Source: Ancylomarina sp. 16SWW S1-10-2
Lineage (GTDB): Bacteria > Bacteroidota > Bacteroidia > Bacteroidales > Marinifilaceae
Assembly (NCBI RefSeq): GCF_009669305.1
Contig: NZ_SADB01000019.1
Coordinates: 2,972-66,971, forward strand
Direction of reading: 5' to 3'
DNA: 64,000 bases
Translations under genes and position numbers: made by a program
The notes under the pieces: generated by a model
What the model saw: the letters and a program-made list of their open reading frames with translations, nothing else
What the model was told of the DNA's origin: nothing
The model's database searches: none
In this document: positions 7,248 to 16,279 of the stretch, in pieces
How positions within the stretch are numbered: position 1 is the stretch's first letter
Layout of the letters: the number at the start of each line of letters is the position of its first letter

Positions 7248-8309
7248 TTAATTTTTTTTTCCATATTGGTTTAGGGCTTCAAATATTTCTTCTTCAGTAC
7301 AAATGTTATTTATTGTATAAGAACCAATATCTTGAAGAAGAGTGAAATTCACGCCTTCATTACTATTTTTTTTGTCGTGTAACATGAATTGATAAAATTC
7401 GGGATAATCCTTGGCAAAAATAGGAAAGTCTGTGTAAATATCTGTTATATATTTAACTATCTCTTCATATTTATCTTGAGGGAAGCCTTGTTTCCTTACT
7501 GATAAGTATAGTTCGCCTATCATACCAAGTACTACAGCCTCACCATGATATAGTTCAAGTTTATGTCGATGGGCAAAACTTTCGAATGCATGACCTATCG
7601 TATGTCCAAAATTTAGAACCTTTCGAATGTTCTTTTCCGTTGGGTCTTTCGTCACAAACTCTTGTTTTACGGCAACCGATTTCCTAATTAGGTTAAGTAA
7701 TTTGGAGTAGTTGATATTCTCAAACTTGAAGGTAAAGAGTTCGTCAAGGTAGTTTTGACTATAAATAATGGCATGTTTTAACATTTCAGCAAAACCCGAC
7801 TTAAATTCTTTCAAAGGTAAAGTTTTCAAGAATTCAGGGCTTACTATAATAATGTTTGGTTGGTTTATAACACCAATTTCATTTTTAAGACCCTCAAAAT
7901 TGAAACCAGTTTTACCACCTACCGAAGCATCAATCTGCGCAAGAAGAGTGGTTGGTATGTTCATAAAGTTGCAGCCGCGTTTAAACGTAGAAGCAACAAA
8001 ACCACCAAGATCAGTCATTATTCCACCACCAATGTTAATAACGAGGCTATGCCTGTTAGCTCCATTTTCACCTAAAAATTGCCATGCTTTAACAACAGAA
8101 TCTAAAGATTTATGCTGTTCTCCGTTTTCAATTATAAGTTTTGGTGCATTCTGTAATTTTTTAATCCCCGAAAGTAGATGCCAGCAATATTTTTCTGCAC
8201 CAGAATCCATAAGAATAAAGATCTTTGACTTAGAATAGTTATCTAAAATTCTGTCAAGCTCTTTTTCAATATTTTCAGTAAAAATTAAATCGTAAGATTG
8301 GGAACTCAT
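7248..8309 (-). CDS. aroB: 3-dehydroquinate synthase
   Basis: This enzyme converts DAHP to 3-dehydroquinate, the second step of the shikimate pathway, with NAD and a divalent metal. Visible motifs are the NAD-binding GGGIMTDLGGFVASTFKRG, the PTTLLAQIDASVGGKTGFN substrate loop, SGFAEMLKHAII with a metal-ligand Glu, and LNFGHTIGHAFE with metal-ligand His. It has 353 residues, the normal length. It is the first gene of an aroB-apt unit; the divergent plus-strand promoter lies between it and the next gene. Confidence 0.97.
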   Translation of the reverse strand: MSSQSYDLIFTENIEKELDRILDNYSKSKIFILMDSGAEKYCWHLLSGIKKLQNAPKLIIENGEQHKSLDSVVKAWQFLGENGANRHSLVINIGGGIMTDLGGFVASTFKRGCNFMNIPTTLLAQIDASVGGKTGFNFEGLKNEIGVINQPNIIIVSPEFLKTLPLKEFKSGFAEMLKHAIIYSQNYLDELFTFKFENINYSKLLNLIRKSVAVKQEFVTKDPTEKNIRKVLNFGHTIGHAFESFAHRHKLELYHGEAVVLGMIGELYLSVRKQGFPQDKYEEIVKYITDIYTDFPIFAKDYPEFYQFMLHDKKNSNEGVNFTLLQDIGSYTINNICTEEEIFEALNQYGKKN

Positions 8310-8339
8310 TTGCTAACTTATTTATAGTTTCTAACTTTG
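8309..8339 (+). promoter_or_regulatory. Bacteroidetes-type promoter
   Basis: TAACTTTG at 8332-8339 fits the -7 consensus TAnnTTTG. A TTTG lies at about 8309-8312, 19 nt upstream, the expected place of the -33 element. It faces the small membrane-protein gene on the plus strand. Confidence 0.55.
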
Positions 8340-8451
8340 GTCAAATATAGTGTTTTAGCAAGTGATGTCAAACTTGCTTATTTTAAAAATTAGGACTAAG
8401 ACTATTTATAATAGTCGTAATTATATACCAAAATTTTATATTAATAGACAT

Positions 8452-8910
8452 ATGACTCTCAGCAATCAGAACCGTGCAGCGCATATTAAGCTTTTTTATT
8501 ACATTATAAGCTTTCTTTTTTTGAGTTTAACTGTGTTAACAGTTTATCTTAATCCAAATAACATGTTTTTAATATTGCTTAGTTTATTTGTAATATTTGT
8601 CGTTTTAGTTAGTTTAAATCTAACACGCGAGTATAATTACATTATTTATAAGGAAACAGATGATAAAATTATTATGCGTTATTACCCTTTGCATCCTTTT
8701 CATGATAAGTTTAAATCTATTGAAATAAGTAAGCAAACATTCTCACATTTTGAATTAGAAAAGCTGAGTCTAGGATTAAGAGAAAACTTATATCTTTTTC
8801 AGATGAGCAAAAAAGGTTTAGCTAAGTATCCTGCAATTAGTTTATCGGCTTTATCAAAAAAGCAAAGGAGTACTGTTCTAGAATCTCTTTCTAAGTTTTC
8901 AAAAAAATAA
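8452..8910 (+). CDS. Small membrane protein, PH-like tail, unknown function
   Basis: Starting at this ATG the protein has 152 residues (MTLSNQNRAAHIKLFYYIIS...). There are two adjacent membrane helices (about 14-34 and 39-58), then a roughly 90-residue cytoplasmic or periplasmic part with short beta strands (YIIYKETDDKIIMRYYPL, FELEKLSLGLRENLYLFQM) resembling the YcxB/PH-like fold of small bacterial membrane proteins. The frame is open further upstream to 8362, but those 30 residues are basic and not membrane-like, so I prefer the internal start. Function is not known. Confidence 0.6.
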   Translation: MTLSNQNRAAHIKLFYYIISFLFLSLTVLTVYLNPNNMFLILLSLFVIFVVLVSLNLTREYNYIIYKETDDKIIMRYYPLHPFHDKFKSIEISKQTFSHFELEKLSLGLRENLYLFQMSKKGLAKYPAISLSALSKKQRSTVLESLSKFSKK

Positions 8911-8946
8911 CGACTAACTATTTCTTCCTTATATATAGGTATGCAC

Positions 8947-9513
8947 ATGAAAAAGTATTTTACATTAATCATTCTATCTTTTTTATCAATATCATTGTTT
9001 TCTCAAAACGTAGAAGATGGTTTAAGAATTCAAGTGGGACTTCCATTTGCTAAATATGGTAAGTTCGATAAAAATTTTAAGAATGGGAGCGAGACTCAAT
9101 ATCCCTCATTACTTATTCAGGCTGATAAACCTTGGCGCGATGGATTTCGATTAGGTGCATATATTGGTTTTGCCGGTCAAAAAAATAAATCCTCATTAAG
9201 CGAATATGGTAATGTTACCTATAACTACTATCGTTTGGGTGGTGTTGTGTCTTACGATTTAAATGATTTGTTAGAAGCAATCAACATTTCTCCTGAGTTT
9301 GGAGTCGATTTGTATGCTTCGCTAAAGACGGGTTTTTCTTTAGAGCATATAAAAGTTGATCAAGGAATCACCAATAAGGATAATAATATTTTGTTCGATT
9401 TTGGGATTCTAATAGGTGGACGATATAATATAAGTGATAATATCGATGTTTTTACTGAACTTGGATATGGAAATGCTGGATTTGTAACTTTTGGTCTTGC
9501 GTTTAAGATGTAA
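8947..9513 (+). CDS. Outer-membrane beta-barrel protein
   Basis: The protein starts with a classic signal peptide (MKKYFTLIILSFLSISLFSQ, cleavage expected after FSQ). Alternating-residue beta strands follow (GFRLGAYIGFAG, YNYYRLGGVVSYDL, FDFGILIGGRYNI, VFTELGYGNAGFVTFGLAFKM), which suggests a small 8-strand barrel of the outer-membrane-protein beta-barrel family (about 170 residues mature). Another ATG lies two codons upstream at 8941. It sits 36 nt after the membrane-protein gene and may share its transcript. Cargo or role cannot be inferred. Confidence 0.75.
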   Translation: MKKYFTLIILSFLSISLFSQNVEDGLRIQVGLPFAKYGKFDKNFKNGSETQYPSLLIQADKPWRDGFRLGAYIGFAGQKNKSSLSEYGNVTYNYYRLGGVVSYDLNDLLEAINISPEFGVDLYASLKTGFSLEHIKVDQGITNKDNNILFDFGILIGGRYNISDNIDVFTELGYGNAGFVTFGLAFKM

Positions 9514-9573
9514 AAATATTTCTTTTTGATTCCTCATTACAAATTCCTAATTTGAATAGTCTAAATCCAAATT

Positions 9574-10677
9574 ATGGAAACACTATATAAAGTAGCTTTT
9601 AGTTTTTTTAATGGTCTTGGTAGTATCAATGCTAGAAAGGTAATTGCTTATTCGGGAGGAGTCGAATCTTTTTTTAAGTCAAAAAAAAATGATCTTTTAA
9701 AGATTCCAGGTATAGGTAAGGCCATTATTCAGAAATTAGATCGAGATGCCGCATTACGAGATGCCGAGGCAGAATTAAAGTTTATTGAAGACAATAATAT
9801 AAATGTGGCTTTCTATCTCGATGAAAATTATCCACAACGTTTATTAAATTGTCCAGATTCACCAACTACACTATATTATAAGGGAGATATTAATTTTAAT
9901 GCATCGCGTGTTCTTAGTGTTGTAGGTACTCGCAACGCAACTGATTACGGAAAAGATAATTGTGATAAGGTTATAAAAGCGCTTGCTTCTCATTCTGAAA
10001 AGGCAATTATTGTTAGTGGTTTGGCCTATGGTATTGATATTTGTGCACACAAAGCTGCAATGAAATACAAGTTGCCAACTGTAGCAGTTATTGGTCATGG
10101 TTTCCATTTAATGTATCCAGCTCAACATCGTAAGTATGTCAATGAGATTATTCACAGTGGAGGTATTGTTACTGAGTTTACTTCAAAAAGCGTCATAGAT
10201 CCAAGACATTTTGTTCGTCGAAATAGAATTATTGCAGGTATGGCTGATGCAACTTTGGTTATGGAGTCTGCTAGAAAGGGCGGTTCTTTAACTACGGCAG
10301 AAATTGCAAACTCATATAATAGAGATGTGTTTGCTTTTCCAGGCAGAGTAGGTGATATTTATTCGCAGGGATGCAACCATCTAATAAAAACGAATCAGGC
10401 TCATTTAATAGAATCTGTTGCCGATATTGAATATATACTTGGGTGGGAGAATAATTTGCCTAAGACTGATGCTATTCAATCTAAAATGTTTGTTGAACTT
10501 TCTGCTGAAGAAAATTTAATAGTAAGTCTATTAAAGGAGGCTGGTAAATTAGGAATCGATTTGCTTTCAGTTAAATCCAATTTACCCATGAGTAAGGTCT
10601 CGAGTTTGCTTTTAAAAATGGAATTTGAAGGCCTTGTTCGCGTGTTTCCCGGTAAAATCTACGCTCTAAATTGTTAA
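9574..10677 (+). CDS. dprA: DNA-processing protein DprA
   Basis: DprA binds incoming single-stranded DNA and loads RecA during natural transformation. Residues about 1-75 form a helix-hairpin-helix-like N-terminal domain (IPGIGKAII). The Rossmann-like DprA core follows, with VLSVVGTRNATDYG, VSGLAYGIDICAHKAA, AVIGHGFHLMYPAQHRK, VRRNRIIAGMADATLVMESARKGGSLTTAEIA and the FAFPGRVGDIYSQGCN stretch. A C-terminal winged-helix (residues about 305-367) closes it. Its 367 residues match the usual length. No other competence gene is visible in the window. Confidence 0.96.
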   Translation: METLYKVAFSFFNGLGSINARKVIAYSGGVESFFKSKKNDLLKIPGIGKAIIQKLDRDAALRDAEAELKFIEDNNINVAFYLDENYPQRLLNCPDSPTTLYYKGDINFNASRVLSVVGTRNATDYGKDNCDKVIKALASHSEKAIIVSGLAYGIDICAHKAAMKYKLPTVAVIGHGFHLMYPAQHRKYVNEIIHSGGIVTEFTSKSVIDPRHFVRRNRIIAGMADATLVMESARKGGSLTTAEIANSYNRDVFAFPGRVGDIYSQGCNHLIKTNQAHLIESVADIEYILGWENNLPKTDAIQSKMFVELSAEENLIVSLLKEAGKLGIDLLSVKSNLPMSKVSSLLLKMEFEGLVRVFPGKIYALNC

Positions 10678-10790
10678 AAAATCTATATTTTTAGGGCTAA
10701 TGTTGTAGAGCAGAATTTTATTATCTGTAAGTCGCTGTAAGTCAGTGTTTATATTTTTTTTAAAACGTTTGAATTTTTTTGCAAAATAAA

Positions 10791-10820
10791 TTTGAGATTA
10801 TTGAATTTTATATACATTTG
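10791..10820 (+). promoter_or_regulatory. Promoter of gdhA
   Basis: TTTG (10791-10794) and TACATTTG (10813-10820) are 18 nt apart, a near-perfect Bacteroidetes -33/-7 pair. The expected start of transcription is about 55 nt before the gdhA start codon. Confidence 0.75.
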
Positions 10821-10882
10821 AACAAGAATAATAACAATTGTATCACAACAATCTTATTTTAATTTCATAACATAATTTGGAC

Positions 10883-12220
10883 ATGGAAGCGAAGATTAAA
10901 GAATTCATGGAGGCCCTAAAAGGTCGAACTCCAGGTGAAATAGAATTCCACCAAGCAGTTGAAGAAGTAATAGAAACAGTGTGGGATGTATATGATGCAA
11001 ACCCAAAGTACAAGTCTGCAAAGATTTTAGAAAAAATGTGTGAGCCAGAAAGAACTATGATGTTCCGTGTGCCATGGATTAATGATGCAGGTGAAGTAGA
11101 ATTGAATCGCGGATACCGTGTTCAGTTTAATAGTGCAATCGGACCTTACAAAGGTGGTTTACGTTTTCACCCTTCTGTAACTTTAAGTGTGCTTAAATTC
11201 TTAGGATTCGAGCAAACTTTCAAAAACTCTTTAACTACTCTACCTATGGGTGGTGGTAAAGGTGGTTCTGACTTTAACGCTAAAGGAAGATCTGATAATG
11301 AAATCATGCGTTTTTGCCAATCTTTCATGACTGAGTTGTGTAAGTATATTGGCGCTGATACTGATGTACCTGCTGGTGATATAGGTGTTGGTGGACGTGA
11401 AATTGGTTACCTTTTCGGACAATATAAAAGAATCCGTAACGAATTTACTGGTGTTTTAACTGGTAAAGGTCGTGAATTCGGTGGTTCTATCGTACGTCCA
11501 GAAGCTACTGGTTACGGTTCTGTATATTTTGCTCAACATATGTTGGCTGAACAAAAAGAAGAAATTAAAGGAAAAAGAGTTGCTCTTTCTGGATTCGGTA
11601 ACGTTTCTTGGGGTGCTGCTTCTAAATTAACAGAACTAGGTGCTAAAGTTGTTACTATTTCTGGTCCTGACGGATATATTCTTGATGAAGCTGGTTTTGA
11701 TGCTGAGAAAATTGAGTATATGTTGGAACTTCGTGCTACTAATAATGACGTTGTTGCTCCTTACGCTGAAAAATTCGGTGCTAAATTCTTCGCTGGTAAA
11801 AAACCTTGGGAAGCTAAAGTTGATATGGCATTCCCTTGTGCTATCCAAAACGAACTTAATGAAGACGACGCTAAGCAACTAGTTGCTAATGGTTGTAAAT
11901 ATATCATTGAGACTTCAAATATGGGTTGTACTGCTGAAGCTGTAAACTATGCAATTAAAAATTGTGTATTTGCTCCTGGAAAAGCTGCTAATGCTGGTGG
12001 TGTTGCAGTATCAGGTCTTGAAATGTCTCAAAACTCAATGAGATATAGCTGGACAGCTAAAGAAGTTGACGAGAAATTAGCTCACATTATGAGTGAAATT
12101 CATGCTACTTGTGTTAAATATGGTACAGGTGCTGATGGTAAAATCAATTACGTTAAAGGTGCTAACATTGGTGGATTCATCAAAGTTGCTGACGCAATGG
12201 TAGCTCAAGGATGTGTATAA
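10883..12220 (+). CDS. gdhA: NADP-type glutamate dehydrogenase
   Basis: This hexameric enzyme interconverts 2-oxoglutarate plus ammonia and glutamate, the main ammonia-assimilation route in many Bacteroidota. Family marks are RVPWINDAGEVELNRGYRVQ, FNSAIGPYKGGLRFHPSV, the catalytic lysine region LPMGGGKGGSDFN, PAGDIGVGGREIGYLFGQY and the Rossmann turn LSGFGNVSWGAASKL. The length of 445 residues is typical of the bacterial NADP-dependent class; cofactor preference is inferred from class. I start it at the ATG at 10883 rather than the in-frame TTG two codons upstream. It is monocistronic, with its own promoter and a strong terminator. Confidence 0.97.
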   Translation: MEAKIKEFMEALKGRTPGEIEFHQAVEEVIETVWDVYDANPKYKSAKILEKMCEPERTMMFRVPWINDAGEVELNRGYRVQFNSAIGPYKGGLRFHPSVTLSVLKFLGFEQTFKNSLTTLPMGGGKGGSDFNAKGRSDNEIMRFCQSFMTELCKYIGADTDVPAGDIGVGGREIGYLFGQYKRIRNEFTGVLTGKGREFGGSIVRPEATGYGSVYFAQHMLAEQKEEIKGKRVALSGFGNVSWGAASKLTELGAKVVTISGPDGYILDEAGFDAEKIEYMLELRATNNDVVAPYAEKFGAKFFAGKKPWEAKVDMAFPCAIQNELNEDDAKQLVANGCKYIIETSNMGCTAEAVNYAIKNCVFAPGKAANAGGVAVSGLEMSQNSMRYSWTAKEVDEKLAHIMSEIHATCVKYGTGADGKINYVKGANIGGFIKVADAMVAQGCV

Positions 12221-12242
12221 TATCCTAACGCTTTAAATATAT

Positions 12243-12269
12243 AAAAAGCCGGCTTATGCCGGCTTTTTT
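12243..12269 (+). terminator. Terminator of gdhA
   Basis: A GC-rich stem AAAAAGCCGGC / GCCGGCTTTTT with a TTAT loop and T run follows the gdhA stop at once. Confidence 0.92.
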
Positions 12270-12307
12270 ATTCAATAAGAGTTATTTTTGAAAAGAAAAT
12301 ATTAGTT

Positions 12308-13075
12308 ATGAAGTTAATCGATACACATTCACATATATATTCTGAAGCTTTTGATGAGGATATTGCTGAAGTGATTCAGCGAGCTAAAGATGTTAATGTT
12401 GGACAGATTTTCTTACCCAATATTGATTCTGAATCTATTGAGCCAATGTTTAAGTTGGTGAAAGATTATCCTGGTTTTTGTTTGCCAATGATGGGTTTAC
12501 ATCCCACATCTGTTAAAGAAAACTACGAAGAAGAGTTAGCTATTTGTGAAAAATGGCTTGACAAAGAAAAATTTATCGCAATTGGTGAAATTGGGATTGA
12601 TTTGTATTGGGATAAAATATTTTTGAAAGAGCAGCAGTTTGTTTTTGAACAACAAATAAAGTGGGCTATTCAAAGAGACTTGCCAGTTGTTATTCATGCT
12701 CGTGAATCATTCTCCGAAATTTTTGAAATTTTAGATTCTTTCAAAAATCAAAATCTAAAAGGTGTCTTTCATTCTTTTACAGGCAATTTAGAACAGGCAA
12801 ATAAGGCTATCGATATGGGTTTTTTGTTAGGCTTAAATGGAATTCTGACATTTAAAAATTCTGGATTAGACAAAGTTGTTAAGGAAATTGATACAAAATA
12901 TCTAATTTTGGAAACCGATTCGCCTTATTTAGCGCCAACACCCAAAAGAGGAAAAAGAAACGAATCTGCATTTGTTGCACTTGTTGCCGAGAAGTTGGCC
13001 GAGATTCATAATTTGTCTCTCGAAGAGGTGACAAAAATTACAAGCCAAAATGCTCAACGCTTATTTAATGTTTAG
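12308..13075 (+). CDS. TatD family metal-dependent hydrolase
   Basis: This 255-residue TIM-barrel protein of the TatD/YcfH family has its metal ligands in view: DTHSHIYSEAF (H7 and H9), IGEIGIDLYWD (Glu), VIHARES, GVFHSFTGN and LETDSPYLAP near the C-terminus. TatD-type enzymes act as Mg-dependent DNases or related phosphodiesterases; the physiological substrate differs between members and is not clear here. It lies 79 nt upstream of the asparaginase gene, in the same orientation. Confidence 0.93.
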   Translation: MKLIDTHSHIYSEAFDEDIAEVIQRAKDVNVGQIFLPNIDSESIEPMFKLVKDYPGFCLPMMGLHPTSVKENYEEELAICEKWLDKEKFIAIGEIGIDLYWDKIFLKEQQFVFEQQIKWAIQRDLPVVIHARESFSEIFEILDSFKNQNLKGVFHSFTGNLEQANKAIDMGFLLGLNGILTFKNSGLDKVVKEIDTKYLILETDSPYLAPTPKRGKRNESAFVALVAEKLAEIHNLSLEEVTKITSQNAQRLFNV

Positions 13076-13153
13076 TGAAATTTGAGATTTTGGAAAGCTA
13101 ATGATTTGACTGTTTTATTGTGAAGATCAGAAAAAAAAGAAATTTATAGATAC

Positions 13154-14173
13154 ATGAAGACTTCAATTTTAATAATTTATACTGGAGGAACTATCGGAAT
13201 GGTTAAAGATCCCGTAACTGGTTCTTTAAAACCTTTCGATTTTGATCACATTCTGAAACAAGTTCCTGAGCTTAAAAATTTCGGTTTTGAGTTAACATCT
13301 ATAGCTTTTGATCCACTTATAGATTCTTCCAATCTTAATCCAGAGGTCTGGATTAGAATTGCAAATCTGATTAAAGAAAACTATGAAAAGTATGAAGGGT
13401 TTGTTGTCCTTCATGGTACTGATACGATGGCATACTCTGCTTCAGCATTAAGTTTTATGCTAGAAAACCTTGGTAAGCCTGTTGTATTTACTGGTTCGCA
13501 GTTGCCAATTGGAATGTTACGTACCGATGGTAAAGAAAATTTAATAACTGCTATTGAGATTGCTGCTGACTATAAAAATGGAAAAGCAATTGTGCCAGAA
13601 GTTTGTGTGCTTTTTGAAAATAAACTATTTCGAGGAAATCGTACAACAAAGCATAACGCCGAATATTTTAACGCTTTTTATTCTTATAATTACCCTGATC
13701 TTGCAAAAGTAGGTATCAATATTCATTATAATAATGCTGTAATTCGAAATGTTTCAGATGGAATGTTTAGTATTAACACCAATTTGGATATGAATATTGC
13801 CATTTTAAAATTATTTCCTGGTATAAATAAGCAGACTGTGGATGCTATTTTAAATATAGAAGGATTACGAGCAGTAGTGATGGAAACATATGGTGCTGGT
13901 AATGCACCAACCGATGAATGGTTCATCGATTCTATAAAAGATGCAATAAGCAGAGGAGTTATCATATATAATGTAACTCAATGTCCTTCAGGAAGTGTTA
14001 ATATGGGTTTGTACGAAACAGGTGTTATCTTGCGAGATATTGGCGTTGTTAGTGGTTATGATATTACTACTGAAGGTGCTATTACCAAATTAATGTTTTT
14101 ATTAGGGCAGCCGCTTGATTCGGATAAGATAATATTCTATTTAAATAAGTCCATCAAAGGAGAATTATGCTAG
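13154..14173 (+). CDS. ansA: Type I L-asparaginase
   Basis: This enzyme hydrolyses L-asparagine to aspartate and ammonia. The two catalytic threonine motifs are visible: IYTGGTIGM (residues 8-16) and VLHGTDTMAYSASAL. FTGSQLPIGMLRTDG and METYGAGNAP are also typical. With 339 residues and no signal peptide it matches the cytoplasmic, low-affinity type I enzymes (E. coli AnsA) rather than the periplasmic type II. It follows tatD on the same strand with a gap of 78 nt. Confidence 0.95.
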   Translation: MKTSILIIYTGGTIGMVKDPVTGSLKPFDFDHILKQVPELKNFGFELTSIAFDPLIDSSNLNPEVWIRIANLIKENYEKYEGFVVLHGTDTMAYSASALSFMLENLGKPVVFTGSQLPIGMLRTDGKENLITAIEIAADYKNGKAIVPEVCVLFENKLFRGNRTTKHNAEYFNAFYSYNYPDLAKVGINIHYNNAVIRNVSDGMFSINTNLDMNIAILKLFPGINKQTVDAILNIEGLRAVVMETYGAGNAPTDEWFIDSIKDAISRGVIIYNVTQCPSGSVNMGLYETGVILRDIGVVSGYDITTEGAITKLMFLLGQPLDSDKIIFYLNKSIKGELC

Positions 14174-14316
14174 TATAAAATTTGTTTTCCATTTTTTTTT
14201 AGTAATTTGGTCCACTGTTAAAATCATCTTACATTATATAATAAGAGAGGTGATGTTAGATAGGACAAGAGTCTTGAACTCGTTTCTAAGAAGAAAAAAT
14301 AATTGATTGTTGCTAA

Positions 14317-14349
14317 TTGATTATTCATAAATTGAACCGTTTAATTTTG
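14317..14349 (+). promoter_or_regulatory. Probable promoter of the exbB/exbD operon
   Basis: TAATTTTG at 14342-14349 fits TAnnTTTG. A TTG about 22 nt upstream serves as a slightly distant -33 element. The predicted start of transcription is roughly 35 nt before the first ATG. Confidence 0.5.
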
Positions 14350-14389
14350 TAAAAAATAATTTCGTTAATTAAAATTTGAAAAACAGACT

Positions 14390-15199
14390 ATGAAAAAATT
14401 ATTTGCATTTATAGCAGTTATTGGGATGCTGAACTTTGGAGCATCATTCAATGCCGTTGCTCAAGATGAAACTACTGAAACTACTGAAGCTACAGTGGAT
14501 ACTCAGGATGAAGCAACTCAAGACGTTGCTGAAGAAGTAGCTGAAGAAGAAGTGATTGAAAGTACTTCTTTCCATGCTGTAGTTAAAAAACAATTCATCC
14601 AAGGTGGTGCAATGTTTATGAGTTTTGTATTGTTAACATTAATCTTAGGTTTAGCTCTTAGTATTGAGAGAATAATCTACTTGAACATGTCAACAACAAA
14701 CACTAAAAAGTTGCTTGCTAACTTAGAAGAAGCGTTGAATAATGGTGGTGCTGATGCTGCTAAAGAGGTTTGTAGAAACACTCGTGGTCCTATCGCTAGT
14801 ATTTTCTATCAAGGTCTTGATCGTGTTGATGAAGGTGTAGATGTTGTTGAGAAATCAGTAATTTCTTACGGTTCAGTTCAAATGGGTCTTTTAGAAAAAG
14901 GTCTTTCTTGGATTTCATTGATGATTGGTCTTGCTCCTATGTTAGGTTTCATGGGTACAGTAATTGGTATGATTGGTGCATTTGACTCTATTCAGTCAAT
15001 GGGTACTATTTCTCCTGCTGCTGTAGCTGGTGGTATTAAAGTTGCCTTGATTACAACTGTATCTGGTTTGATCGTTGCAATGATTCTTCAAGTATTCTAT
15101 AACTACTGTACTGCTAAAATTGATAGTATTGTAAACAACATGGAAGATGCATCTATATCTCTTCTTGATATCTTAGTAAAATACAAATTGAAAAAATAA
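14390..15199 (+). CDS. exbB: MotA/TolQ/ExbB proton channel family protein
   Basis: This is the channel-forming subunit that uses the proton gradient to energise TonB-type outer-membrane transport. A signal-peptide-like N-terminus (residues 1-24) precedes an unusual acidic, Thr/Glu-rich spacer (25-56, ETTETTEATVDTQDEATQD). Then come the three ExbB helices (about 72-92, 175-195 and 210-232), with the conserved LAPMLGFMGTVIGMIGAFDSI and PAAVAGGIKVALITTVSGLIVAM. Its 269 residues fit the long, pre-protein-like ExbB of Bacteroidota. It heads an operon with a small membrane protein and two ExbD subunits. Confidence 0.93.
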   Translation: MKKLFAFIAVIGMLNFGASFNAVAQDETTETTEATVDTQDEATQDVAEEVAEEEVIESTSFHAVVKKQFIQGGAMFMSFVLLTLILGLALSIERIIYLNMSTTNTKKLLANLEEALNNGGADAAKEVCRNTRGPIASIFYQGLDRVDEGVDVVEKSVISYGSVQMGLLEKGLSWISLMIGLAPMLGFMGTVIGMIGAFDSIQSMGTISPAAVAGGIKVALITTVSGLIVAMILQVFYNYCTAKIDSIVNNMEDASISLLDILVKYKLKK

Positions 15200-15208
15200 T
15201 ATTCGACT

Positions 15209-15658
15209 ATGTCAAATACATTGAGTAAATATTTAAATATTCTTACCTATGTAATGCTTGGTCTTACAGTTATTTTTGTAGCCATGTTTTACTTTGGTGG
15301 AGAATTACCAAATCAAACTTATGATACGCCGGTATATACCGATTCGTTGATTAGTTATGCAACGGTATTGTTTTATATCACTGTTGCCATATCTGTATTG
15401 TTTCCTATCCTTCAGATAATAGACAATCCTAAGGGAGCTCTTAAAGGTTTAGCAGGACTTGCCGGTCTTGGATTAATTGTCTTTATAGCTTATTCTTTAG
15501 CTGACGATACATTGTTAAAACTTCCTGGTTATACTGGAGACGATAATAGTGCGGGTCCGTTAGTGTTTGCTGACACCGTTTTATATACCGCTTATGTTTT
15601 AGGTGTAGGTGCTATCGTTTCTATCGTAGTGACGGAAACAATGAGGAAATTTCGCTAA
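15209..15658 (+). CDS. Four-helix membrane protein of the exbB/exbD operon
   Basis: This 149-residue protein has hydrophobic segments at about 9-28, 47-67, 81-98 and 121-144 and short loops. I know it only as a conserved accompaniment of exbB-exbD loci in Bacteroidota; no motif suggests a function. It starts 9 nt after exbB and ends 48 nt before the first exbD, so it belongs to the same operon and may be an accessory part of the proton-channel complex (inference). Confidence 0.75.
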   Translation: MSNTLSKYLNILTYVMLGLTVIFVAMFYFGGELPNQTYDTPVYTDSLISYATVLFYITVAISVLFPILQIIDNPKGALKGLAGLAGLGLIVFIAYSLADDTLLKLPGYTGDDNSAGPLVFADTVLYTAYVLGVGAIVSIVVTETMRKFR

Positions 15659-15706
15659 GATAAAGATTTGATTAATTTTGAATCGTAAACCTTAATTAAT
15701 AATATT

Positions 15707-16279
15707 ATGGCAAGAAAAACACCAGAGATAAATTCGAGTTCGATGGCCGATATCGCGTTTCTTCTGTTAATTTTCTTCTTGGTGACAACGACAATGGATG
15801 TGGATACAGGTATCTACAAAAAATTGCCAGCTATTCCAGAAGATTCTTCAGAAACGCCACCAAAGGTTAAGCAACGTAATGTTTTGTCCATTTTGGTGAA
15901 CCGTAACAATGAATTGTTGGTAAACGGAGAAGTTCTTAGTATTTCACAATTGCGTGATAAAACAAAAGAGTTCTTCTTGAATCCAACAAACAGTGAATCT
16001 CTTCCTGAAAAAGCCGTAAAAAACGTACCCTATTTTGGGGATGTTATGGTGTCTAAGGGATTGATTTCGTTACAGAATGACCGAGGAACAAAATATGAAA
16101 CTTATATTCGCGTTCAGGATGAACTTGCAGCAGCTTCTCGTGAGTTAAAAGATGAGAAGTCTATACAGCAATGGGGTAAAAAATACGAAGAGCTTAATGA
16201 AGATCAACAAGATGCTGTTCGAAAATATGTTCCAGTGCAAATTTCTGAAGCAGAACCAAGAAATACAGGAGGTAAATAA
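15707..16279 (+). CDS. exbD: ExbD-type biopolymer transport protein (first copy)
   Basis: The protein has one N-terminal membrane helix (SMADIAFLLLIFFLVTTTMD) bearing the conserved proton-relay Asp (about residue 14), then a periplasmic domain. Its 190 residues exceed the roughly 140 of E. coli ExbD; the extra part lies in a central charged region and the C-terminal tail. It ends with a TAATG junction, sharing one base with the next exbD, so the two are translationally coupled and probably form hetero-assemblies with the ExbB subunit. Confidence 0.93.
   Translation: MARKTPEINSSSMADIAFLLLIFFLVTTTMDVDTGIYKKLPAIPEDSSETPPKVKQRNVLSILVNRNNELLVNGEVLSISQLRDKTKEFFLNPTNSESLPEKAVKNVPYFGDVMVSKGLISLQNDRGTKYETYIRVQDELAAASRELKDEKSIQQWGKKYEELNEDQQDAVRKYVPVQISEAEPRNTGGK

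Noticed and set aside
7768-8238. 156-codon open frame antisense to aroB
   Set aside because: It is the shadow of a well-supported gene on the other strand.
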